NCBI RefSeq assembly: GCF_003182135.1
Contig: NZ_QGTL01000003.1
Coordinates: forward strand, 310,001-374,000
Source of the DNA: Nocardia neocaledoniensis
GTDB lineage: Bacteria; Actinomycetota; Actinomycetes; Mycobacteriales; Mycobacteriaceae
Direction: 5' to 3'
DNA length: 64,000 nucleotides
The notes under the pieces were generated by a model that had not been told where the DNA came from, ran no database searches, and saw nothing but the letters and a program-made list of their open reading frames with translations. The position numbers were made by a program, and so were the translations under genes. Numbering within the stretch: the stretch's first letter is position 1; the number at the start of each line of letters is the position of its first letter. This document shows positions 33,390 through 41,109 of this stretch, piece by piece.

Positions 33390-34763
33390 TCACAGTGAGA
33401 GTTCTTTGTCCGGCGGCGCGTCGGTGCCCACCGGTTCGGCGGCGCCGACGACCGGGGTCGCCACCCCCGCGATCTGGCCGACGACCTCGTCGCCGTGGTT
33501 GCCGGTGACCAGCTGCGAGTGCACGGCCTCGTTGCCGCCGCCATCGACCGCGCGCGCCATCGGCATGCCCGCGCCCGCGCCACCCATCGGCATGTAGCCC
33601 GGCGACGCGCCGCTCGCCGATGCCGTGGTCATGTTCGTGCCGCCCGAGGTGGTGCCAGCGCCCGCGACCGCGCCGGTGCTGCCGACCGTGGACAGACCGC
33701 CGCCACCGCGACCGCCCTGCCACGGACTCAGCGGCGAGGAGGCCGCGCCCGCGCCACCGATCGCGCCGATGCCACCGACCACACCGCCGCCACCGCCCGC
33801 GCCACCGGCGGCGGCCAGCTCCTCGGCCGATTCCGCGCCGGTGCCGGAGATCTCGGTGCCGGTCGCGGTCGAGTCCCCGGTGCCGGTGGCGCTGGTCGAG
33901 AGCGAACTCACCTGCCCGGCCAGGGAACTCAGCGACGAGGCCGCGGTGCTCGCGGTGCTGATCAGCGGGGAGATCAGGCTCATCAGCTGGCTCAGCGACT
34001 CGCTGCTCGCGTCGACGCCCGTCGGCGCGTTGGTCACCTGGACCTTCTCGCCTGCCTGCGTCATCTCGCCACTGCGCGCGACCATCTCGGCCTTGGTCTC
34101 GGCGGTGATGGCCAGGCCCTCGGCCATCGCCTCCATGGTCGCCGCGATCAGTACGGCCTGCCCGCCCGGCGTCGCCGCGTAGAGCGGGGCCAGTGCCAGG
34201 GTGGCCGAGTAGCGCGCGATCACCGCGGCCAGCTTGGCGCCACCGACCGCCACGTTGCCCGCCGCATGGGTGAGCACCGCTTTCTCCTGGGTGCTCTGCG
34301 CGGCGAGCTTGGCGCCGTCCGCCTGGGCACTGGTGGCCTTGTTCGTCGCCTCGGTGGCCGCGGCGCTCTGCCACAGCTGCATGACCGTCTGCAGCGCGGT
34401 CGAGCCCAGCGACATCACCGTCTCCAGCACCGAGCTGATGTTCGACAGCGCCTCGGCGGGATTGCTCGAGGTGCCGGTGCCCGAGGTGGAGTTGGTGCCG
34501 CCGAGCGCACCGGTGCCGAACGCGGACGCCAGGTCGGTGAGCGGGCGCATCAGCGCGGTCAGGTCGATCGTCGGCAGCGCGGGCATCTCGGGCAGCTGGA
34601 TGAACTCGGGCAGCTGCGGCAGCTGCGGCAGGCCCATCGAGCTGAGTACCTGGCTCACCGGCTGATCGAGCATCGGCGCCAGCGAACTGCCGCGCAGCAG
34701 TTCGAGCACGGTCGGATCGACCGACGCCGCCGCGCCGGTCGAGTCTCCCCCTGGGTAGGTCAT
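33390..34763 (-). CDS. EspA-like ESX secretion-associated protein
   Basis: 457 residues. The N-terminal ~270 residues are Ala/Ser-rich helices (LETVMSLGSTALQTVMQLWQ, then a long Ala-rich stretch); the C-terminal third is Gly-rich with a hydrophilic end. It follows an EspC-like gene and precedes pe-ppe. Gene order with EspC-like and EspD-like neighbours resembles the mycobacterial espACD set, so it is called EspA-like from context; direct sequence likeness to EspA is weak by eye. Probably secreted. Confidence 0.6.
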   Translation of the reverse strand: MTYPGGDSTGAAASVDPTVLELLRGSSLAPMLDQPVSQVLSSMGLPQLPQLPEFIQLPEMPALPTIDLTALMRPLTDLASAFGTGALGGTNSTSGTGTSSNPAEALSNISSVLETVMSLGSTALQTVMQLWQSAAATEATNKATSAQADGAKLAAQSTQEKAVLTHAAGNVAVGGAKLAAVIARYSATLALAPLYAATPGGQAVLIAATMEAMAEGLAITAETKAEMVARSGEMTQAGEKVQVTNAPTGVDASSESLSQLMSLISPLISTASTAASSLSSLAGQVSSLSTSATGTGDSTATGTEISGTGAESAEELAAAGGAGGGGGVVGGIGAIGGAGAASSPLSPWQGGRGGGGLSTVGSTGAVAGAGTTSGGTNMTTASASGASPGYMPMGGAGAGMPMARAVDGGGNEAVHSQLVTGNHGDEVVGQIAGVATPVVGAAEPVGTDAPPDKELSL

Positions 34764-34765
34764 GG

Positions 34766-35077
34766 CTACTGATCGACCGCCGCGATGCCCAGCTTGGACG
34801 CGCCGTCGGCGCCCTCATAGGTCGCGGCGGCCTGGGTCGCGGTGAGCGCGGTGCCCGCGTGTACCGCGGCCAGCTCGGCCATCGAGGTGAGGTGATTGGC
34901 TTGCGCGTAGGCGAACGACAGCAGGAATTCCTGCCCGATCAGGCCGAACACCGGCACCGCGGCGGCCATGGTGGCGGCCTGGTCGACCGCACCGGCTTGG
35001 GCGACCCCCGCCGCCATGGTGGCCGAAGCACCCGCGTACGCACGAACTGCCTCGGGAACTACCGCAACGTGATTCAT
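34766..35077 (-). CDS. EspC-like small secreted protein
   Basis: 103 residues, the same length as mycobacterial EspC. The N-terminus MNHVAVVPEAVRAYA matches the EspC-type start (a short basic or polar lead, then VxPExL/V and a helix). The rest is an Ala-rich helical hairpin ending in AAATYEGADGASK, an export-type YxxxD region. Two bases separate its stop from the EspA-like start. Likely secreted together with the EspA-like protein. Confidence 0.7.
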   Translation of the reverse strand: MNHVAVVPEAVRAYAGASATMAAGVAQAGAVDQAATMAAAVPVFGLIGQEFLLSFAYAQANHLTSMAELAAVHAGTALTATQAAATYEGADGASKLGIAAVDQ

Positions 35078-35177
35078 GGCTCTCGTCCAATCTCGAAACA
35101 GCCCATGGTGTTTCGTTACTTTATCTACCCGTCGGAAACCGGCGCCACACTAATCGGCGGTGAAGATCAGTTGAATC

Positions 35178-35474
35178 TCACGTGCCGGCTCGGTTGTAGG
35201 CCGTCACCAGCTCGGCGCGTTCACCGAACGCGCGGTGCGCGGCAGCCTGTGCGGTCTGGGTCAGCACCCGCTCGAATTCGGCGGGTGAGAGCTTCGCGAT
35301 CGCCCCGGTGAGCTCCAGGCCGACCAGCGCCCCCGCGCCGTCGACGGTCACCGTGACGGCGCCGTCGGGCGAAGTTTCCTGTGCCCGGATGTCATTGGTC
35401 GCCTCGGCCAGATCCTGCAGGCGATAGAGCTGCCCCTGCACCTTCGCGATCAGCTCGTCCATGGTTTCGACCAT
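35178..35474 (-). CDS. YbaB-like ESX-associated protein
   Basis: 98 residues from ATG at 35474 behind GGGAGGA. Short YbaB-like fold: helix (MDELIAKVQGQLYRLQDL), beta pair (GAVTVTVDGAGALVGLEL), helix. Located between the EspD-like and EspC-like genes. Role probably as a chaperone or accessory factor for ESX substrates, by analogy. Confidence 0.72.
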   Translation of the reverse strand: MVETMDELIAKVQGQLYRLQDLAEATNDIRAQETSPDGAVTVTVDGAGALVGLELTGAIAKLSPAEFERVLTQTAQAAAHRAFGERAELVTAYNRAGT

Positions 35475-35498
35475 CGCCGTGTCCTCCCCTCTCGCTCG

Positions 35499-35831
35499 CT
35501 AGACCGACCGTAGCCAGCTGTCGGGCTCGGTGTCGTATTCCTGCTCCTCGACGATCTCGGCCGCGGCGACCTCGGCTTCGGTGGGCAGTCCGGTCGCCGC
35601 GAGCAGCGCCGGATCGAACCCCGCTTCCGCCAGCTGGTTCCGCCGCGCGAGCCCGGCCCGCTTGGCCGACTTCTGGCACAACCGCAGGATCTCGGCGGCC
35701 AGATCTCCCGGATCACGCCGTAACTGATCGGCGTCCACGGTGATCCCCACCGGCAGTCCCTGCTCGGTCGTGCGCACCACGATCGCGCCGGTCAACGACG
35801 ACGCGCTGAATTCGGTCGGAAACTCGTCCAT
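35499..35831 (-). CDS. EspD-like (DUF2694-type) accessory protein
   Basis: 110 residues using ATG at 35831, which has the strong site GGGAGGGGGAG just upstream; a start at 35858 or 35861 would nearly touch the espG stop but is poorly placed. The segment DLAAEILRLCQKSAKRAGLA and the C-terminal GLPTEAEVAAAEIVEEQEYD resemble the C-terminal half of EspD, which stabilises EspA and EspC in mycobacteria. Placed directly upstream of YbaB-like and EspC-like genes, in line with that role. Confidence 0.6.
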   Translation of the reverse strand: MDEFPTEFSASSLTGAIVVRTTEQGLPVGITVDADQLRRDPGDLAAEILRLCQKSAKRAGLARRNQLAEAGFDPALLAATGLPTEAEVAAAEIVEEQEYDTEPDSWLRSV

Positions 35832-35860
35832 GGCTCCCCCTCCCGTCTGGCCGACCATCA

Positions 35861-36643
35861 CTACGCCCGATCATCCCTGATGGCTCTGACAACTTCCGCG
35901 ATCTGGCTGTTGATCAGCGACACCACCCGCCTGCGATCGGCGCCCACCGCGACCGGCGGTGTGCCCGGCACGATCACGTAGCGACCGTCGTCGGTCAGAT
36001 CGCGCCAGCCGAGCCGCAGTCTCACGATGCCACGCGGACCGAATCGAGACCAGCCCTGTTCGACATCGATGAAGCCGTCGCGGTCCAGGCTCGCCTGCTG
36101 AAAGGTCTTCGTCTGCACCGCGGCGTCGTCGTCGTAGTGCTGGACGAGGGAGCGGCCGTAGGAGTGATCGAACTGGCCGTCGGCCGGTTCGTCGAGGGTG
36201 ATTTCCCGGCTGCGGCCCGGTTCGGCCGCAGGCAGCTGTCCCGCGACAACGTCACCGAGAGCCAGCGCGTCGTGCCGGGTGATGACGAATCCGTCCGCGT
36301 GATACAGGGTCCGGCCCGGACGCTGGCGCACGAGATAGCCGACGTCCCCTTTGCGTACCGCGAGCATGCGCACCGAAAGCGTGGGATCGGTGAGTCGTTC
36401 GCCGCCGCCGTACCCACGCACGATCACCCGGATATCGGGTTTGGTGAGCACCCCGATGATGTCGTCGAGCTCATGACCCCAGCGCCGCTTGATCGTCAGC
36501 CAGTCCTGCCTCAGCGCGAACTCCGCTTCGTCGGCCGAGCACGGCTCACTGGAGTGGATGAACGGCTCCGGCATGTACTCGGCTTCGAGCCCGGCCCACA
36601 ACGCTTCGAACTCCGCGCCGGTGAATTCCCATGTGGGCGTCAC
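35861..36643 (-). CDS. espG: EspG-family protein (second copy)
   Basis: 260 residues from GTG at 36643, overlapping the stop of the EspB-like gene (GTGA). Starts WEFTGAEFEALWAGL, typical of one EspG branch, and has the EspG-like middle GYLVRQRPGRTLYHADGFVITRHDALALGDVV and a beta-rich C-terminus. It differs clearly from the EspG at 31294. Two EspG proteins suggest two classes of substrate, one for PE/PPE and one perhaps for EspB/EspA-like proteins. Confidence 0.8.
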   Translation of the reverse strand: MTPTWEFTGAEFEALWAGLEAEYMPEPFIHSSEPCSADEAEFALRQDWLTIKRRWGHELDDIIGVLTKPDIRVIVRGYGGGERLTDPTLSVRMLAVRKGDVGYLVRQRPGRTLYHADGFVITRHDALALGDVVAGQLPAAEPGRSREITLDEPADGQFDHSYGRSLVQHYDDDAAVQTKTFQQASLDRDGFIDVEQGWSRFGPRGIVRLRLGWRDLTDDGRYVIVPGTPPVAVGADRRRVVSLINSQIAEVVRAIRDDRA

Positions 36644-38472
36644 TGTTCCACCACAGGTCTGGCGACGATCGGGGCATCGCCGAGCGCTTCGTCCAGGTGC
36701 TCCACCGAGTCGAGGTAGTCGGCGCGCTTGTGCTCCTTTTGCTGGCCCTGCCCACCGGCGCCGGCACCACCCATCGGCGCCATCGGCATACCGCCCATCG
36801 GCGAACCCGCGGCCGACGAGGCGACGCCCGCGCGGAACGCGGATTCCATCCCGGCGGTGGCCGACGCGCGCGGGAACAGTTTGGAGGCGCTGTCCAGACT
36901 CGGAGAGAGTGGAGTAGCTCCCGCACCCGCGCCACCGCCGCCCGAACCCGAGCCGCCACCGCCACCGCCCTTGCCTGCGGCGCTGAGCGCTTTCTTGGCC
37001 TGTTCCTGCAGCGAGCTGAGCCCGGCCGCGCTCGGGATCCCCGCGAGCGAACTCTGTTCCGCCGCCGAGGAAGCCTGTTCCAGCGCGGACTGCGCGGCGG
37101 AACTGGCCTGTTCTAGGCCGGATTGCAGGGCCGAGGTCAGCTGATCGGTCGAGGACGAACCCGAACCCGAGCCGGATCCCGTCGAGCCGTTCGAACCGAG
37201 CCCGCCGTTGCCGTTGGTGTCCGCGCTGCCGTTGCCCAACTGACTACCGGACTGCTGTTGCTGCAGTTCGGCCATCGCCTTCTTGAACGCGGCGGAGGTG
37301 TCGCCCGAACCAGAACCCGAACCAGAACCGCTTCCCGAACCCGACCCTGAGCCACTTCCGCTGCCGTTTCCGGAGCCGTTCCCATTGCCGTTGCCGTTGC
37401 CGGTCCCACCTCCGGACGTCGGCGCGGTCGGCTCGGGCAAGGCGGCGATGTGACTCGAGGTGGCATTGACCCCGGGAACGTAGGTCGACATCAGCACGTT
37501 CCGCCCGTTTTTCGCGGCCTCTTCCTTGGCAGCCTGCTGCTCGCTCGCCTGGACAGACGACGGGATGTACAGCGTGCTGTCCAGCCCTTGTTTCGTAGCG
37601 GAGAGCCACCCGGCCGCGTACTCCAGCGCGACAGAAATCTGGCCCATCTGCTCGATCAGCTTCTGGTTGCCTTCGTGGTACGCGTTCATGGCCGCCCTGG
37701 CCCGGGTGGCACCGCCCGGGCTCGTCCAGTTCTTCGAGCTGTCACCGACCTTCGTGTTCAGGTCGTCGAAAGCCGGCTTCACCTGGTTCTTGAGCAAGGT
37801 CCAGTCCGCGGCCGCCGTCCGCAATCTGGCGGGCACGCCCTCGATGGAGATCCGGATCATGTTGAGCTCCTCATAGCTGTAGGAGCCAGGATTCTCCGCG
37901 GTCACCTTGGATGGATCGAAGTTCTTGCCATTGGTGAGCTCGTTCGGAATGTTCGCCGAGCCGGCGGCCGGCATCGGCACGAGCGGCGGAACCTTGGTGG
38001 TCACGCCGGGGAGGTACGGGGGTGCGCCCTGCGACACCGGAGGGAAGGCGGTGACAGGCGCGGAGGAGTTGACCTTGTCGCCCTTGGACTTGCTCTGCTC
38101 GATGGTCGTGCGCAGCTGGTTCATGTCGACTTCGCTGGCGTTGTCGGCACCTTTGTAGCTCTTGGCCGCATCCATGAAGGTGGTGGCGACGTCGTCGAGG
38201 ATCGTCTGGTGCTTGCCGAGGACGGTCGCCAGCTCACCGGCCTTGTCCGAGAACTGTTTCGCCAGCTGCTGCCCCGAATCCAGCGAGGAGAACCTGGCGA
38301 GCTGTCCGACCAGGTCGGTCGACAGCTTGACCGAGTTCACCTTGATCCTGGCATCGGTGGCCGCGTTCACCAGATTCGGCAGCGCCGACGGCTCGAGGAT
38401 CAGTGCCCCGTCCGAAGCCGATGAGCGTAGGCCCGACCACTGTTGGGCCGCCGATGGTCCAGTCGGTGTCAT
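36640..38472 (-). CDS. EspB-like / WXG100-like ESX substrate with Gly-Ser repeat
   Basis: 610 residues from ATG at 38472 behind GGGAGG; the frame runs 25 codons further upstream without a good start. Residues 1-330 are helical and include a W/G turn (KNWTSPGGATRARAAMNAYHEG), as in the PE-PPE-like fold of EspB. Next comes a long GN/GS dipeptide tract, an Ala/Ser/Gln helical stretch, a Gly-rich part and a hydrophilic end (KRADYLDSVEHLDEALGD then PIVARPVVEQ) of a kind common to actinobacterial ESX substrates. Likely exported. Confidence 0.7.
   Translation of the reverse strand: MTPTGPSAAQQWSGLRSSASDGALILEPSALPNLVNAATDARIKVNSVKLSTDLVGQLARFSSLDSGQQLAKQFSDKAGELATVLGKHQTILDDVATTFMDAAKSYKGADNASEVDMNQLRTTIEQSKSKGDKVNSSAPVTAFPPVSQGAPPYLPGVTTKVPPLVPMPAAGSANIPNELTNGKNFDPSKVTAENPGSYSYEELNMIRISIEGVPARLRTAAADWTLLKNQVKPAFDDLNTKVGDSSKNWTSPGGATRARAAMNAYHEGNQKLIEQMGQISVALEYAAGWLSATKQGLDSTLYIPSSVQASEQQAAKEEAAKNGRNVLMSTYVPGVNATSSHIAALPEPTAPTSGGGTGNGNGNGNGSGNGSGSGSGSGSGSGSGSGSGSGDTSAAFKKAMAELQQQQSGSQLGNGSADTNGNGGLGSNGSTGSGSGSGSSSTDQLTSALQSGLEQASSAAQSALEQASSAAEQSSLAGIPSAAGLSSLQEQAKKALSAAGKGGGGGGSGSGGGGAGAGATPLSPSLDSASKLFPRASATAGMESAFRAGVASSAAGSPMGGMPMAPMGGAGAGGQGQQKEHKRADYLDSVEHLDEALGDAPIVARPVVEQ
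37308..37412 (-). repeat. Hexanucleotide tract coding (Gly-Ser/Gly-Asn)n
   Basis: About 17 six-base units of the GGxTCx/GGxAAx type (read on the minus strand) code alternating Gly-Ser and Gly-Asn inside the EspB-like gene. The unit is two codons long, so slippage changes linker length without shifting the frame. Confidence 0.7.
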
Positions 38473-38633
38473 GTCCGAGAGCCTCCCTGTCGTCCTGATC
38501 ACCACCGCCCCGCCGCGCGGCGCTCCCAGGACACCGCCGATTCGCACGGCTTGCTAACGATTCTACGGTCTGTCAGATGAATTCCGCATGTACAGCGGCG
38601 ATCCCGCCGGTGGCGGGGGCGCGAGCATCCGGG

Positions 38634-39110
38634 TCACCAGCCTGCGTCGGTGGCGGTGCGCGAGGGGTCCCGCGAACCGTCCTCCTCATCGGACGGGAGT
38701 CGTTCGCGCTCCGGCGAATTCGGGGGCTCGAGGGAGGCCTCGACCGGCTGCGGGATCGCGAATCCGTCCATGTCGTCGACGAGTTCGGTGATCTTGGGCA
38801 GGCGGGAACGTTCGCTCTGGATCGGCGCCATCAGCTCCTGCGTCTTGCGAGCGACCTCGGCCGCGGCCTGCTGGGCGGCCTCGGTGACGGCCTTGGCGAT
38901 CTCGGTGTAGGTGAGGTCGTCGATGTCGGGGGTGAACTTGGTCTCGATCACCTTGTAGTCGGCGTTGACGGTCACCGTCACCCGTTTGCGCACGGTGGCG
39001 CTGGCGATGATCTTCGCGCGGTCCTGCTGCACCTGCGCGATCGCCTTCATCTGCTTCTGCACCGTCTCGAAGATGTCGGCCATCTGCGCTTTGGCGTGTT
39101 CGTTGGTCAT
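38634..39110 (-). CDS. YbaB/EbfC-like ESX-associated protein
   Basis: 158 residues from ATG at 39110 behind GAGAGG, 13 bp after the YezG-like gene. Helix, then the beta pair RVTVTVNADYKVIETKF, then a helix ending AAEVARKTQELM; the tail is acidic and Pro/Ser-rich. It matches the YbaB-like protein at 24929 in layout and sequence (both have VTVNA and VxRKTxxL). So each large toxin-like gene has one such neighbour. Role probably chaperone or regulator, by analogy. Confidence 0.8.
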   Translation of the reverse strand: MTNEHAKAQMADIFETVQKQMKAIAQVQQDRAKIIASATVRKRVTVTVNADYKVIETKFTPDIDDLTYTEIAKAVTEAAQQAAAEVARKTQELMAPIQSERSRLPKITELVDDMDGFAIPQPVEASLEPPNSPERERLPSDEEDGSRDPSRTATDAGW

Positions 39111-39123
39111 GGGTGATGTCCTC

Positions 39124-40323
39124 TCACTTCGCCAGGCCGACGGTGTGGGTGCCGAGCAGACCGGCGAGATTCAGCTCGAACCAGGCGGAATCGACGTTGT
39201 AGACGTCGGCGGGGAAGACCCTGGTGAACGCTTCCCGCGCCACGGCGGCGCGCTCGGCGGCCTCGACCAGTCCGAGGACTGCTTCCTTCTGGGCCTGCGA
39301 AGCCTTCTCGCCGAGCAGACCGGTCAGCACGTCGACAACGGTCCTGGTGTCCCACATGCCCGGCACGGCGGACGCGAGTGCGTCGGCGCCCGGCGAGGCA
39401 CCGCGATACCAGCGGCCGCCCTCCCACCAGTAGCAGAAGGTGAGCAGCCCGTTCTCCGCGCGGCGGTTGATCACCGGCGCGGCGACCCAGTCCGGCGCGC
39501 CCTGGTAGAAGTCCGGCATCGGCAGGTCTTTGTTGTAGACGGCGTCGAGTTCCGGTGCGTTCCACACTCCGCCGGAGAGCACGGCGCGGTCGCCTGGCAG
39601 CAGGCAGAGGGTGGAGCCGCTGAACTTCGAGCCCTCGAACACGTGGAACGCGGGGGTCACCCGCGGCCCCCACTTGGAGCCGACCGCCACGAACGCGGCG
39701 GCGATGAGCGCCCACCGGCGGGCCATCAGGTCGAGCGCGGGGAACTCCACGTCCGGCGCGGAGCCGATCGGGTTGCGACCCGCGGCGGCGTCGGCGCGCG
39801 CCTGTTCGGCGGCGGCGAGTGGACCGCGCAGCTGCCGGTTCTCGTGGTGGATGTAGGCGGCCAGCCAGACGGGCAGCCGGTCGCGCGGGTAGATCTCGAT
39901 GTCGGTGCGGTACACCGTGGGCGGGAAGAGCTGGTCGTCGGGGAACGGCTCGTCGCCGTAGTCGAAGTCGACGTCCATCCGGCCCGCGCTGGTCAGGGTG
40001 AGCAGGTAGCGCCACCACGGCCCGTCGCCCATCGTCGCGGACACGTGCCGGTGTTCGCGCAGCAGGTCGAGCAGTTCCGGGCTCGGGAACACCCGCGCGA
40101 AACGTTCCTGCTCGTCGTGGAAGACGACCATCGACACCTCGGCCGCCGCGGTCATCGCGAACGACGCCTCCACCTTGGTCCACCCCGGCGGGCCCAGCGC
40201 CGCCAGTGTTTTGGCGATGCGATGGCTCAGCGCGGCGGCCCGCTCGGGGATCCCGTCGTCGTCGGCGATCACCGTGGTGAGGGAGAATCCGACATCGGGA
40301 TCCCCGGCCAGCTCGTCAGCCAC
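39124..40323 (-). CDS. Putative immunity protein, YezG/DUF600-like N-half (paralogue of 29173-30369)
   Basis: 399 residues from GTG at 40323 behind AAAGGAG. It shares the whole layout of the protein at 29173: GDGPWWRYLLTLTSAG, VDFDYGDEPFPDDQLF, RLPVWLAAYIHH and, in the second half, VLSGGVWNAPELDAVYN. It lies two genes downstream of the giant gene and before a YbaB-like gene. Its repeated link with large WXG100-like proteins supports an immunity or dedicated chaperone role. Confidence 0.65.
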   Translation of the reverse strand: MADELAGDPDVGFSLTTVIADDDGIPERAAALSHRIAKTLAALGPPGWTKVEASFAMTAAAEVSMVVFHDEQERFARVFPSPELLDLLREHRHVSATMGDGPWWRYLLTLTSAGRMDVDFDYGDEPFPDDQLFPPTVYRTDIEIYPRDRLPVWLAAYIHHENRQLRGPLAAAEQARADAAAGRNPIGSAPDVEFPALDLMARRWALIAAAFVAVGSKWGPRVTPAFHVFEGSKFSGSTLCLLPGDRAVLSGGVWNAPELDAVYNKDLPMPDFYQGAPDWVAAPVINRRAENGLLTFCYWWEGGRWYRGASPGADALASAVPGMWDTRTVVDVLTGLLGEKASQAQKEAVLGLVEAAERAAVAREAFTRVFPADVYNVDSAWFELNLAGLLGTHTVGLAK

Positions 40324-40338
40324 TGCGTACTCCTTTGC

Positions 40339-41088
40339 CTAATCCCGGTTCTGGCCGTACCGCGCGACAACGGCGCCGGTCTCGTCCCATGTCGTGCGGG
40401 TGAGCAGCGCGCCGCCGGGACCGAAGACGGTCTCCTCTTTGGGGTTCCCGCTCGGGAACCAACTGCGCCACGTGCCCGCTTCGCGCCGGTCGGCGTATTC
40501 ACCGGAGTAGCGCGGGGTTCCGTCGAGGTACCAGCCGCGGATCGGTCCGTCGCGGTAGCCGTCGGTGTAGGTGGACAGCTCGGTGATGGCGCTGCTCGGC
40601 GCCGGACGGCGGAACTCCTGACCGGTGAACGGGGCGCCGCGGTAGTACATGCGGGCCTGCTCGTCGTCCCAGCGCAGGTCGGGGTCGTCGGCTGCGACCG
40701 CGTCGGCGGCGATGCCCTTGCGGGTGCGCTCGTCTTCGAATTCGACCAGCTCGCCCGCCTCGTTCCAGTGCGAGTGGGTGAGCAGGGTGCCCTCGATGTC
40801 GTAGACGTCCTCCAGCCTGCGGGTGCCGTCGGGGAACCACTCCTGCCAGGTGCCCACGGGGCGGTTGCGGTAGAACTCGCCGTTGTAGCGCATGGTGCCG
40901 TCGGGGTACCAGCCGGACCAGTCGCCGTCGCGCTCGCCCTCGTCGTAGCTCCAGTACTCGCGCCAGGTGCCGTCGGGACGGGTGATGGTCACCGCCCCGC
41001 TGTACGGCTCACCCCGATACGACAACTTGCCGGTCGCCGCGTCGACCTCCACGTCCGGATCGCTCAGTTCGATCGGATCGTCACTCAC
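40339..41088 (-). CDS. MORN-repeat, YwqK-like immunity protein
   Basis: 249 residues from GTG at 41088 behind GGAGAGG, 21 bp after the giant gene. It is made of short repeats of the YwqK/MORN type: YWSYDEGERDGDWSGWYPDG, GTWQEWFPDGTRR, YRDGPIRGWYLDGTPRYSGE, GTWRSWFPSGNPK. In Bacillus, YwqK is the immunity protein for the YwqJ deaminase, and this gene directly follows a protein with a YwqJ-like deaminase signature. I infer that it protects the producer from that activity. Confidence 0.8.
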   Translation of the reverse strand: MSDDPIELSDPDVEVDAATGKLSYRGEPYSGAVTITRPDGTWREYWSYDEGERDGDWSGWYPDGTMRYNGEFYRNRPVGTWQEWFPDGTRRLEDVYDIEGTLLTHSHWNEAGELVEFEDERTRKGIAADAVAADDPDLRWDDEQARMYYRGAPFTGQEFRRPAPSSAITELSTYTDGYRDGPIRGWYLDGTPRYSGEYADRREAGTWRSWFPSGNPKEETVFGPGGALLTRTTWDETGAVVARYGQNRD

Positions 41089-41109
41089 CTGGGAAACCTC
41101 TCCGATCGG

